Shown here: positions 27,754 through 34,575 of the stretch, piece by piece
Numbering within the stretch: position 1 is the stretch's first letter
How the letters are laid out: each line of letters begins with the position of its first letter
Source: an uncultured Bacteroidota bacterium
Lineage (GTDB): Bacteria > Bacteroidota > Bacteroidia > Chitinophagales > Chitinophagaceae
Length of the DNA: 41,902 nucleotides
NCBI GenBank assembly: GCA_903875055.1
Contig: CAIQUX010000287.1
Location: 1-41,902 of the forward strand
Direction of reading: 5' to 3'
Notes under the pieces: generated by a model
What the model was told of the DNA's origin: nothing
Database searches by the model: none
Seen by the model: the letters and a program-made list of their open reading frames with translations, nothing else
Program-made: the position numbers and the translations under genes

Positions 27754-28470
27754 TTACAATTTCAATACGTCTTCCATTGTATAGATACCTTTTTTAGTAT
27801 GCAGAAACTCCGCAGCCAATAAGGCTCCTGATGCAAAACCTTTGCGGCTATGAGCAGTATGAGCCAGGGTGATACTGTCAATTTCCGAATCATATTGTAC
27901 CGTATGTGTTCCCGGCGCCGGATCGATTCGTTTCGAAATGATAGCAAGTGCATCCGATGCATCAATCGCTTCGTTCACCCAATGTGTTTTCACATCACTA
28001 TTTTCCAGAATTCCATCTGCCAAGGTCACTGCAGTGCCGCTCGGAGCGTCTTTCTTTTGGGTATGATGTATTTCTTCCATCGATACATTGTATTCAGGAT
28101 GTGACTTCATCAAAGCAGCTACCATCTTATTGATCTTAAAGAAGAGGTTTACACCCACGCTGAAATTACTGGCATATAAAAAAGCGGCATTATTGGCCAT
28201 ACATATTGAGTTGGCTTCATCCAACTGTTCTAACCAGGCTGTACTTCCGCAAACAGTTGGAACACCTGCTTCCAGACATTTTTTTACATTGGCGAAAGCC
28301 GTATACGGTGTACTGAATTCGATACATACATCGGCTTGCCGTATGTGTTCTGTGGTAAATTCTTCCAAATTCTCATCCGAAATACGCAATATGATATCAT
28401 GACCCTTTTCAAGTGCGATTTCTTCGATGGCTTTACCCATCTTTCCGTAACCTATCAGTGCTATGTTCAT
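27754..28470 (-). CDS. dapB: 4-hydroxy-tetrahydrodipicolinate reductase
   Basis: NAD(P)H-dependent enzyme of the lysine/meso-diaminopimelate pathway. The 238 aa have the nucleotide loop GYGKMGKA (7-14), the segment VCIEFSTP, and the substrate motif EEIHHTQKKDAPSGTA with His135 as the catalytic acid and Lys139 as its partner. ASNFSVGVNLF is the conserved linker before the tetramerisation domain. The chain is slightly shorter than the E. coli enzyme, as in other Bacteroidota. It lies 8 bases after the DUF5683 gene, in the conserved par-DUF5683-dapB order. Confidence 0.95.
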   Translation of the reverse strand: MNIALIGYGKMGKAIEEIALEKGHDIILRISDENLEEFTTEHIRQADVCIEFSTPYTAFANVKKCLEAGVPTVCGSTAWLEQLDEANSICMANNAAFLYASNFSVGVNLFFKINKMVAALMKSHPEYNVSMEEIHHTQKKDAPSGTAVTLADGILENSDVKTHWVNEAIDASDALAIISKRIDPAPGTHTVQYDSEIDSITLAHTAHSRKGFASGALLAAEFLHTKKGIYTMEDVLKL

Positions 28471-28478
28471 TCGAAGAA

Positions 28479-29099
28479 TTATTTAATACAAAAACCAATC
28501 TGAAGACCAACCTGATTTTTATTGTTCAAAACCGGCATTGCGCGTAAGCCGATATCTTTATTCATGTCGAAACCTTTAAGGTGAGCAGAAATAAAAGCAT
28601 CCAAAATATTTATCATATATCCAAGTCCGGCTGAGAGAATCGAATATTCAAGATACTTGCGAAAGCCATCACGTAAAAACTTCACATCATCAACAGTATA
28701 ATTATTATACGTATCAGGTGTTTCAGGGTTACTATCTATCATTCCTATATAAATTTTCCTGTATTTATTGTAGTCTCGATAATTTTTCACGGTAAAGCCG
28801 GTCACCACTGCTGCTCCTACATAAACAAGACCAGCCTTCCAATATTGCTTATTATAGAGTTGGCCCAAACCAGGCAAACAAGCAGAGTATAATCCGGCAC
28901 GTTTAGGAATTGGCTTAGTGACATTAAATTTAAAAATAGAATCAGGAAAATGCTGAAGTACAGGAGGTTCTGTTTTCTGTTCTGACCGGGTCGAATCGGA
29001 TACCTGAGAGAAGGAGTGTAAAGAGAAAAAAGCTGATAGCAATACCAAAACGATCAATCGTTTATATGCACTCAAACTTTGTATGTTGCCTCTTATCAT
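28479..29099 (-). CDS. DUF5683-domain membrane protein
   Basis: 206-aa protein with a signal-like N-terminal helix (about 14-31), the conserved stretch SACLPGLGQLYNKQYWKAGLVYVGA near 73-97, and a second hydrophobic segment near 148-168. The SxxxPGxGQxYN pattern is typical of DUF5683 and of small TM2-like envelope proteins. Function unknown. It stands between parB and dapB as in many Bacteroidota, where it probably travels with chromosome-partition genes for reasons of operon history. Confidence 0.85.
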   Translation of the reverse strand: MIRGNIQSLSAYKRLIVLVLLSAFFSLHSFSQVSDSTRSEQKTEPPVLQHFPDSIFKFNVTKPIPKRAGLYSACLPGLGQLYNKQYWKAGLVYVGAAVVTGFTVKNYRDYNKYRKIYIGMIDSNPETPDTYNNYTVDDVKFLRDGFRKYLEYSILSAGLGYMINILDAFISAHLKGFDMNKDIGLRAMPVLNNKNQVGLQIGFCIK

Positions 29100-29113
29100 T
29101 TTTCAGAGGTAAT

Positions 29114-30034
29114 TTAGATACTCATTTTGTCTAGGATACGCTCAAGGTCAGAATCATTATAAAATTCCAATACGATGGTGCCTTTACCATTCTTCTTTCG
29201 ATCGAGAATCACTTTTGTAGAAAGGTGGGAAGCAATCTGATCTTCAATTCGCTTGTAAGCCGGCGCTAGAACAGGTTTTGTTTTGGCAGACACCACAGCT
29301 CCTTGTGATGCTTTATTGGCTACAATATGCTTGATAAGCTCTTCGGTTGCGCGAACCGAAAGTTGCTTTTCCTTGATTTCCTTTGCAGCAAAAAGCTGTT
29401 GTTCGATATGCTCTAACCCCAGCAAGGCACGCGCATGGCCCATACTAAGTTCTTTATTCCTAACAGAAACCTGAATCGAAGGAGGCAGTTTTAATAGGCG
29501 GATATAGTTTGTAACTGTACTTCGTTCCTTTTTCATTCGGTCTGCCACTTCTTCTTGTGTGAGGTTACACTCACTCATCAATCGTTTGAAGGCAAGTCCG
29601 ATTTCAATGGCGTTGAGGTTTTCCCGTTGAAGATTTTCCAACAACCCCATCTCCAGAATTTCCTGATCATTGGCAACTCTTACATACGCAGGAATATCGA
29701 GCAATCCGGCTATAGTAGCCGCTTTATAACGACGTTCACCGGAGATTAGCTGATATTTCTTATTCGCTATTTTTACGACTGTAATCGGTTGTATGATATC
29801 ATGCAGTCTGATGGATTCAGCTAATTCCTTCAATGGGATTTCATCAAAGGTGCGACGAGGCTGATTCGGATTTACTTCAATTAAAGAAAGCGGAATACGA
29901 GTGATACTACCTACGAGAACTTCATCCTGGTCAGTGGGCACTTTAGTAAATGAGTTAACTTCATCTTTGATATTTCCCAGCAAGGCTCCGATGCCTTTTC
30001 CAATCTGGGATTTTGTGTTTGGTTTAGTGCTCAT
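29114..30034 (-). CDS. parB: Chromosome-partition protein ParB (Spo0J)
   Basis: CTP-dependent clamp that loads at parS sites near the origin. The 306 aa start with the KGIGALLG motif that contacts ParA, followed by IEVNPNQPRRTFDE, the CTP-binding motif GERRYKAA, ENLQRENLNAIE, and an HTH (LTQEEVADRMKKERSTVTNYIRLL). The C-terminal dimerisation segment is IVLEFYNDSDLERIL. It overlaps parA by 11 bases. No consensus parS (TGTTTCACGTGAAACA) was noticed in the window. Confidence 0.95.
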   Translation of the reverse strand: MSTKPNTKSQIGKGIGALLGNIKDEVNSFTKVPTDQDEVLVGSITRIPLSLIEVNPNQPRRTFDEIPLKELAESIRLHDIIQPITVVKIANKKYQLISGERRYKAATIAGLLDIPAYVRVANDQEILEMGLLENLQRENLNAIEIGLAFKRLMSECNLTQEEVADRMKKERSTVTNYIRLLKLPPSIQVSVRNKELSMGHARALLGLEHIEQQLFAAKEIKEKQLSVRATEELIKHIVANKASQGAVVSAKTKPVLAPAYKRIEDQIASHLSTKVILDRKKNGKGTIVLEFYNDSDLERILDKMSI

Positions 30035-30842
30035 TCTGTTCTGTTTCTAACGTTTTGTCGATGTTTTTAATTTTGGTCATATCGTTGCGCTGCAAGATCT
30101 CTTTAGCCAGATTCAGATAATTCAGGGCACCAGTTGATTCTGCATCATAGAGCAAAACAGGCTTACCAAGGCTTGGAGCTTCGCCTAACCGTGTATTGCG
30201 ATGAATAATAGTCTGAAACACAGAGTCATCGAAATGATTCTTGACTTCTTCCACCACTTGGTTAGAAAGTCGGAGACGGCCATCATACATTGTCATCAGA
30301 ATGCCTTCAATAGTGAGCTTTTGATTCAGTTTAGATTGAACGATTTTAATCGTATTGAGCAATTTTCCGAGTCCTTCCAATGCAAAAAACTCACATTGAA
30401 CAGGGATGATGACACTGTCGCTGGCTGATAACGCATTCAATGTAATTAGGCCTAGTGATGGAGAACAATCGACAATAATGAAATCGTACTCATTACGGAT
30501 GTCATTCAACACCTGTTCAAGTTTCTTTTCCCTACCCGGATGGTTTATTAATTCGATTTCAGCTCCGACAAGATCAAGATGGGATGGCAAAAGAGATAAA
30601 TTCGGAGTTTCAGTTTTGAGTATAACCTGCCTGACATCAGTTTCATTAATGAGGCAATCATATACGCTTAATTGAACATTTCGCAAGTCAAATCCGTTTC
30701 CTGTAGTCGCATTGGCTTGCGGATCACAATCGACCAGCAATGTTTTATAATCCAGCACTGCCAAGCTGCACGCCAGATTAATAGCGGTGGTTGTTTTACC
30801 CACACCGCCCTTCTGATTGGCTATTGATATTATTTTTCCCAT
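30024..30842 (-). CDS. parA: Chromosome-partition ATPase ParA (Soj)
   Basis: Deviant Walker ATPase that binds DNA non-specifically and moves ParB-parS complexes. The 272 aa show the deviant Walker A KGGVGKTTT at 11-19, LLVDCDPQANATTGNG (A' motif), IIVDCSPSLG (Walker B) and VIIPVQCEFFALEGL. The start at 30842 lies 14 bases after a perfect palindrome and next to a -7-like box. The 3' end overlaps parB by 11 bases. Confidence 0.96.
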   Translation of the reverse strand: MGKIISIANQKGGVGKTTTAINLACSLAVLDYKTLLVDCDPQANATTGNGFDLRNVQLSVYDCLINETDVRQVILKTETPNLSLLPSHLDLVGAEIELINHPGREKKLEQVLNDIRNEYDFIIVDCSPSLGLITLNALSASDSVIIPVQCEFFALEGLGKLLNTIKIVQSKLNQKLTIEGILMTMYDGRLRLSNQVVEEVKNHFDDSVFQTIIHRNTRLGEAPSLGKPVLLYDAESTGALNYLNLAKEILQRNDMTKIKNIDKTLETEQNEH

Positions 30843-30848
30843 TAGCTA

Positions 30849-30870
30849 CAAAAGTGCCACTTATAAGTGG
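30849..30870 (-). promoter_or_regulatory. par operon promoter with a 14-bp palindromic operator candidate
   Basis: On the minus strand, CACTTTTG (30849-30856) has one mismatch to TAnnTTTG and lies 6 bases before the parA ATG. Immediately upstream is the perfect palindrome CCACTTATAAGTGG (30857-30870), inside the spacer that RNA polymerase would cover. This is a good position for autorepression by ParA/ParB or by another dimeric regulator. It does not resemble parS. Confidence 0.5.
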
Positions 30871-30958
30871 TAAAATAAATTTTTTTTATTCACCTGACGG
30901 AAATAAATCTGAATAGACTGTGGAAAGACAAAAGGGTCTGAGCCTCTTTGTGAATTGT

Positions 30959-32047
30959 TTAATTATAGACCTTGACCATACACACAAATCGTTGAATCTG
31001 GCTAATCTGATTGCTTCGACTTTGCCCCTTGATGATATTGTCTTGCAATGAATTGATTGCAAAATCCTTTGGAAGGGTTTTCAATAAACTCAACAAGGCT
31101 TTCGATTTAATTGCATATGTGACGCCTTCGGTTTGAGACTGTTTACCCGAAATGACACCAAGAATATTACCTGTCTCATCAATAATCGGAGCACCGCTTA
31201 CCCCAGGGCCCGAAGGGAGCTCGAGCTGGAATCTATTGGTATCTCCTTCAAATCCGGTTGTTGAGCTGACATACCCTTCATTATAAACGATTTCATTCTT
31301 AGGGTAACCCAGAGAATACACTCTATTGGCCAGATTCAGGTTCGGTTTCCGAATGGAGATTGAGTATGGCAATTTCCCGTCAAAGGCAAAATCTGATTCT
31401 TTAATTTTCAATATGGCGATATCATTTATTTCGTCGGTAGCAACAACTTCACTTTGATGCCCCACGCCATCGTCCGTTACGGTAAATATCTTGGTATAAC
31501 CGTCGACCACATGAAAATTGGTCACCAGATATCCATTTTTACTGATGGCGAAACCTGTACCGCTGAATTTCGATGGGTAATCGGGTAAAGGCACAACATC
31601 CTTCTTTACCTTGTCAACCTCAGTCTTGATAGCCTTCTGATCTTTTTTAATGTTATTAATCTCCCCTTTCAATAACTGATATTGGGCATGTGTGTCTTTC
31701 TTGTAAACAGAACGGGCTATCAGGAAAGTGAAGGTTGAGGCCATGAATGCGACAGTTGCTGCAACGGAAGCCGTTCTCCAGTATTTGTTTACGTTTAGTT
31801 TCAAATGCTTGAGGATAACCTGCGTATGACTATGATTATGCTTATGGATTGCGTCCAGAGAATATGAAATAAATTCCCTATTATTATGATGGTCGAATGC
31901 TTTCAACAACGTCTTATGTTCATGCACGAGATTGCTTAACGCAGGATTATTCTCCATTTCAATCTCAAAAAAAATCTTTTCCTTATCATCCATCAATCCT
32001 AGACAATATTTTTCAACCACTTCGTATTTGTTAGTATGCTCGTTCAT
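30959..32047 (-). CDS. Anti-sigma-like domain fused through one membrane helix to a trypsin-like serine protease
   Basis: 362 aa in three parts. Residues 1-88 are cytoplasmic and helical, with the LxGLMDDKEKIFFEIEMENNP-type pattern of Bacteroidota anti-sigma factors. Residues about 92-112 form the only membrane helix. A coiled-coil stalk (120-150) leads to an S1C/DegS-like periplasmic protease with the triad His179 (TNFHVVDG), Asp209 (EINDIAIL) and Ser284 (GPGVSGAP). No PDZ domain follows. The start overlaps the stop of the sigma factor gene by 17 bases, so the two proteins are almost certainly partners. Whether the protease cuts its own stalk, another anti-sigma factor, or misfolded envelope proteins cannot be read. 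Confidence 0.82.
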   Translation of the reverse strand: MNEHTNKYEVVEKYCLGLMDDKEKIFFEIEMENNPALSNLVHEHKTLLKAFDHHNNREFISYSLDAIHKHNHSHTQVILKHLKLNVNKYWRTASVAATVAFMASTFTFLIARSVYKKDTHAQYQLLKGEINNIKKDQKAIKTEVDKVKKDVVPLPDYPSKFSGTGFAISKNGYLVTNFHVVDGYTKIFTVTDDGVGHQSEVVATDEINDIAILKIKESDFAFDGKLPYSISIRKPNLNLANRVYSLGYPKNEIVYNEGYVSSTTGFEGDTNRFQLELPSGPGVSGAPIIDETGNILGVISGKQSQTEGVTYAIKSKALLSLLKTLPKDFAINSLQDNIIKGQSRSNQISQIQRFVCMVKVYN

Positions 32048-32636
32048 TTTGTGTTACTCCATTTTCATTAAAAAATAATTTCCTTAACCTGTTCAGACAT
32101 TTATATTTCTGGGTCTTCGCATTTTCTGCATTCGTATAACCGAATTCTTCTGCAATATCCTGCATACTTTTGTTCGTGATATAAAAAGCAGTCAATACCC
32201 CTTTGCAAGGCTCTCCGATCTGCTGAAAACAACTTGTCAATTTGGACACATTGTTCTCGAATTCAAAAAAAAGATCCACATCATCATCGACTCCTATCAG
32301 GTCCTCCATGTTTTCATGTAGGATTGAAAAGGATTGATTCTTCTTTTTCGTCAATTTTTTCAACCATATATGCTTTGCAACTGCAGTTATATAGGTAGAA
32401 AATTTACACGTCAGATTCAACTCATTCGCTTTTGCCTTTTCATACAAGACTGTCACTGCATCCTGAAATGTATCATACGCATCGTCAAGTGATCCGTTCA
32501 TCTTGAAAACCATTTTCTCAATAGTTGGATAACATGACGTATAAATATGCCTGATTGTGGAGGATTCCCCTAATGCCAAAGAACGTATTAATTCTTCATC
32601 ACTCAATTGTTGTGCTGATGCCGAATTATCTCTCAT
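32031..32636 (-). CDS. Sigma-70 family RNA polymerase sigma factor (ECF-like)
   Basis: About 201 aa from the ATG at 32636. Region 2 lies near residues 15-100 (SDEELIRSLALGESSTIRHIY, DTFQDAVTVLYEKA, FSTYITAVAKHIWLKKL). Region 4 lies near 140-195, with an HTH reading MQDIAEEFGYTNAENAKTQKYKCLNRLRKLF. A TTG at 32666 would add ten residues but lies inside a GACTTTTG -7-like box (32664-32671), so the ATG is preferred. The downstream overlapping gene encodes its probable anti-sigma partner. Targets unknown. Confidence 0.85.
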   Translation of the reverse strand: MRDNSASAQQLSDEELIRSLALGESSTIRHIYTSCYPTIEKMVFKMNGSLDDAYDTFQDAVTVLYEKAKANELNLTCKFSTYITAVAKHIWLKKLTKKKNQSFSILHENMEDLIGVDDDVDLFFEFENNVSKLTSCFQQIGEPCKGVLTAFYITNKSMQDIAEEFGYTNAENAKTQKYKCLNRLRKLFFNENGVTQNERAY

Positions 32637-32925
32637 TAATACATAATGTTTGTTTAGGTAACCCAAAAGTCCAATAAAAAAGTGATTAAATGGGATTTAA
32701 GCAGAATAAAAAACAAACTTTGACTTTTGATTTAATAATTTATTGGTCTGATATACTAGAATTAGTAAATTTCAATTATTCATCAATGACTTAATTTTTA
32801 ATTGATTGATTGATTTTCAGGCATTTTACACTTTACATAAATATTTATTTATTATTTTTTCTCTGAATCAGGGTTACCTTTTTTCGAATTGAGCATTAAT
32901 AGTCAAACAATTAAAAATTTAAAAA
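32637..32925. other. AT-rich divergent intergenic region
   Basis: No ORF is supported in these 289 bases. It holds the minus-strand -7-like box of the sigma gene (GACTTTTG, 32664-32671) and, on the plus strand, TACCTTTT (32875-32882, one mismatch) 43 bases before the lipoprotein ATG. The rest is low-complexity AT. Confidence 0.5.
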
Positions 32926-33129
32926 ATGAAAAATTTAGTAAAACTTTCAATTTTCGCAATCGCTTTAGGATTCTTCGCTTCTTGCTCTGATGCTAAAGAA
33001 GAGACTCCTGCTGCTGCAGAAACTCCTGCTGCAACAGAAACTCCAGCTCCAGCTCCAGCTGCTCCTGCTGCTGACACAGCTGCTCATGCCGCTGCTCCTG
33101 CCGCTGCTGATACAACTAAGAAAAAATAA
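32926..33129 (+). CDS. Small Ala/Pro-rich lipoprotein
   Basis: 67 aa: signal peptide with lipobox (FFASC, Cys20), then a low-complexity mature chain made of ETPAA, PAPAAP and DTAAHAAAPAAADT blocks, ending KKK. The repeats are encoded mainly with GCT and CCT codons, a uniform choice that suggests high expression or recent repeat expansion. It resembles the abundant small lipoproteins of Bacteroidota; no function is assigned. It has its own promoter-like box and terminator. Confidence 0.75.
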   Translation: MKNLVKLSIFAIALGFFASCSDAKEETPAAAETPAATETPAPAPAAPAADTAAHAAAPAAADTTKKK

Positions 33130-33153
33130 GCTTTTAGTTTTGTAAAAAGTAAT

Positions 33154-33185
33154 AAAAAGCCACCTTAACCGGTGGTTTTTTTATT
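33154..33185 (+). terminator. Rho-independent terminator after the small lipoprotein gene
   Basis: CCACC (33160-33164) pairs with GGTGG (33171-33175) around TTAACC, flanked by an A-run and a T-run that extend the stem. It lies 30 bases after the stop. Confidence 0.75.
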
Positions 33186-33202
33186 TTTATTTTGCAATAA
33201 TC

Positions 33203-33232
33203 TTGATTATTCTAAATTTTCCTTTACTTTCG
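33203..33232 (+). promoter_or_regulatory. Promoter of the rpsF-rpsR-rplI operon
   Basis: TTG at 33203-33205 (-33) and TACTTTCG at 33225-33232 (-7, one mismatch to TAnnTTTG) are separated by 19 bases, the usual Bacteroidota spacing. Transcription would start near 33238, leaving a leader of about 85 bases before rpsF. Confidence 0.5.
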
Positions 33233-33242
33233 CACTCCGAAT

Positions 33243-33296
33243 TTATCAGCTATCAATTACTTTCAGTATGAGATATCCGACTATAGTTGCTGATAA
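33243..33296 (+). ncRNA. Candidate S6:S18-binding leader RNA (rpsF autoregulation)
   Basis: In the leader of rpsF, TTATCAGC (33243-33250) pairs with GCTGATAA (33289-33296). Directly inside, TATC (33251-33254) pairs with GATA (33272-33275). On the 3' side the two helices are separated by a 13-base bulge that contains CCG (33277-33279). Two helices with a CCG-bearing asymmetric bulge just before rpsF is the known layout of the RNA bound by the S6:S18 complex, which mimics their 16S rRNA site. Binding represses the operon. The fold is read by eye, without energy calculation. Confidence 0.6.
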
Positions 33297-33324
33297 TTTA
33301 ACTAATTAAATAAATACTATATAT

Positions 33325-33711
33325 ATGAGCAGTTACGAACTGATGGTCATTTTTACACCTGTCTTATCGAACGAAGAGTTCAACGCAGGGACCAAAAATC
33401 TAAAAAAATTCATTACAGACCATGATGGCGAAATCGTAGGTGAAGATACCTGGGGATTGAAATCGCTGGCCTATCCGATTGCCAAAAAAACAACCGGTTT
33501 ATATTATGTAATGGAGTATCAAGCTGAAACTTCACTGAACGCTAAATTCACAATTCAAATGAATCGTGATGAATCTATCATGCGTTTCATGATTACCGTG
33601 CTTGATAAGCATGCGGTTGCCTACAACGACAGAAAGCGTCGTGGAATCAAAATTGAAAAACCGGTTCCGGCAGAGAAAGAATCTAATCAATTAACCGAAA
33701 AAGAAGCATAA
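33325..33711 (+). CDS. rpsF: 30S ribosomal protein S6
   Basis: 128-aa S6, which binds 16S rRNA together with S18. The family pattern is clear: YELMVIFTPVLSNEEF at the start, GEDTWGLKSLAYPIAKKTTGLYYVMEYQ, and the last strand DESIMRFMITVLDKHAVAY. The C-terminal tail is charged and variable as usual. It is the first gene of rpsF-rpsR-rplI, with the next ATG 2 bases after its stop. Confidence 0.97.
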   Translation: MSSYELMVIFTPVLSNEEFNAGTKNLKKFITDHDGEIVGEDTWGLKSLAYPIAKKTTGLYYVMEYQAETSLNAKFTIQMNRDESIMRFMITVLDKHAVAYNDRKRRGIKIEKPVPAEKESNQLTEKEA

Positions 33712-33713
33712 TC

Positions 33714-33977
33714 ATGGCAAAAACAGATATAAAATACTTAACTACGCAACGCGTAGAAGTACGTCAGAAGAAATACTGTCGTTTTAAGAAAATGGGCATC
33801 AAGTACATCGATTATAAAGATGGCGAATTCTTAAAAAAATTCATTAACGATCAAGGTAAATTATTACCTCGTCGCCTGACAGGAAACTCATTGAAATTTC
33901 AACGTAAAGTGGCTACGGCAGTGAAAAAATGCCGTCAAATGGCTATCTTACCTTATGTAACTGACCTTTTAAAGTAA
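33714..33977 (+). CDS. rpsR: 30S ribosomal protein S18
   Basis: 87-aa S18, the partner of S6 in the central domain of the 30S subunit. It shows KKYCRFKKMGIKYIDYKD, FINDQGKLLPRRLTGNSLKFQRKV and a basic C-terminal helix, all typical. A cysteine pair for zinc is not present (a single Cys precedes the YIDYKD segment, with one more late in the chain), as in Zn-independent forms. It is tightly spaced with rpsF and rplI. Confidence 0.97.
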   Translation: MAKTDIKYLTTQRVEVRQKKYCRFKKMGIKYIDYKDGEFLKKFINDQGKLLPRRLTGNSLKFQRKVATAVKKCRQMAILPYVTDLLK

Positions 33978-33984
33978 ACGAATC

Positions 33985-34431
33985 ATGCAAATAATACTAG
34001 TAAAAGATATGGACAATTTGGGATCTGCTCATGAAGTAGTGAATGTCCGCCCGGGTTACGCACGTAACTATCTAATCCCTCTGAAATTTGCCGTTGAAGC
34101 TTCCCCTTCAAACCTGAAAATGGTGGCAGAACGTAACAAAGTGAAAGACAAGAAGGAAGCCTCTTTATTAAATGAAATCAATAAGGTATCTGATGTACTG
34201 AAAGCTTCTCCTATTTCTATCGGTGCCAAAACAGGTACTTCAGGTAAAATCTTCGGTTCGGTTACACCAATCCAGATTGCCAGAGCTATCCGTGAGCAAA
34301 AAGGCTACGAAATCGACAGAAAGCGTATCAGCATTGTTGATGAGGTGAAAGAAATCGGTACCTTTAAAGCTACCATTGACTTTGGAAACTCCAATATCAT
34401 TGAGATTGATTTTGAAGTCGTTTCAGAATAA
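33985..34431 (+). CDS. rplI: 50S ribosomal protein L9
   Basis: 148-aa L9 at the L1-stalk base. The N-terminal domain has the signature MQIILVKDMDNLGSAHEVVNVRPGYARNYLIP; a central helix connects to the C-terminal domain with KIFGSVTPIQIARAI. It is the last gene of the operon, followed after 21 bases by a strong terminator. Confidence 0.97.
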   Translation: MQIILVKDMDNLGSAHEVVNVRPGYARNYLIPLKFAVEASPSNLKMVAERNKVKDKKEASLLNEINKVSDVLKASPISIGAKTGTSGKIFGSVTPIQIARAIREQKGYEIDRKRISIVDEVKEIGTFKATIDFGNSNIIEIDFEVVSE

Positions 34432-34452
34432 ATTTCAGCAAGACAATTTTTT

Positions 34453-34487
34453 AAAACCCGATTAGAAATAATCGGGTTTTTTTATAT
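34453..34487 (+). terminator. Strong Rho-independent terminator of the ribosomal operon
   Basis: A perfect 12-bp stem, AAAACCCGATTA (34453-34464) with TAATCGGGTTTT (34469-34480), closed by a GAAA tetraloop and followed by T's. Confidence 0.92.
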
Positions 34488-34575
34488 AGTTTTACAAACC
34501 ATAACAATTCGGGTGTGCGTCTTTGCGCTGCTGATTGTTACGTCTGCTAATTAATTATTTAAACTAGTATCAAGA

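Noticed and set aside
30857-30870. CCACTTATAAGTGG as a parS site
   Set aside because: It does not match the conserved parS TGTTTCACGTGAAACA in sequence or length. It is kept only as an operator candidate.
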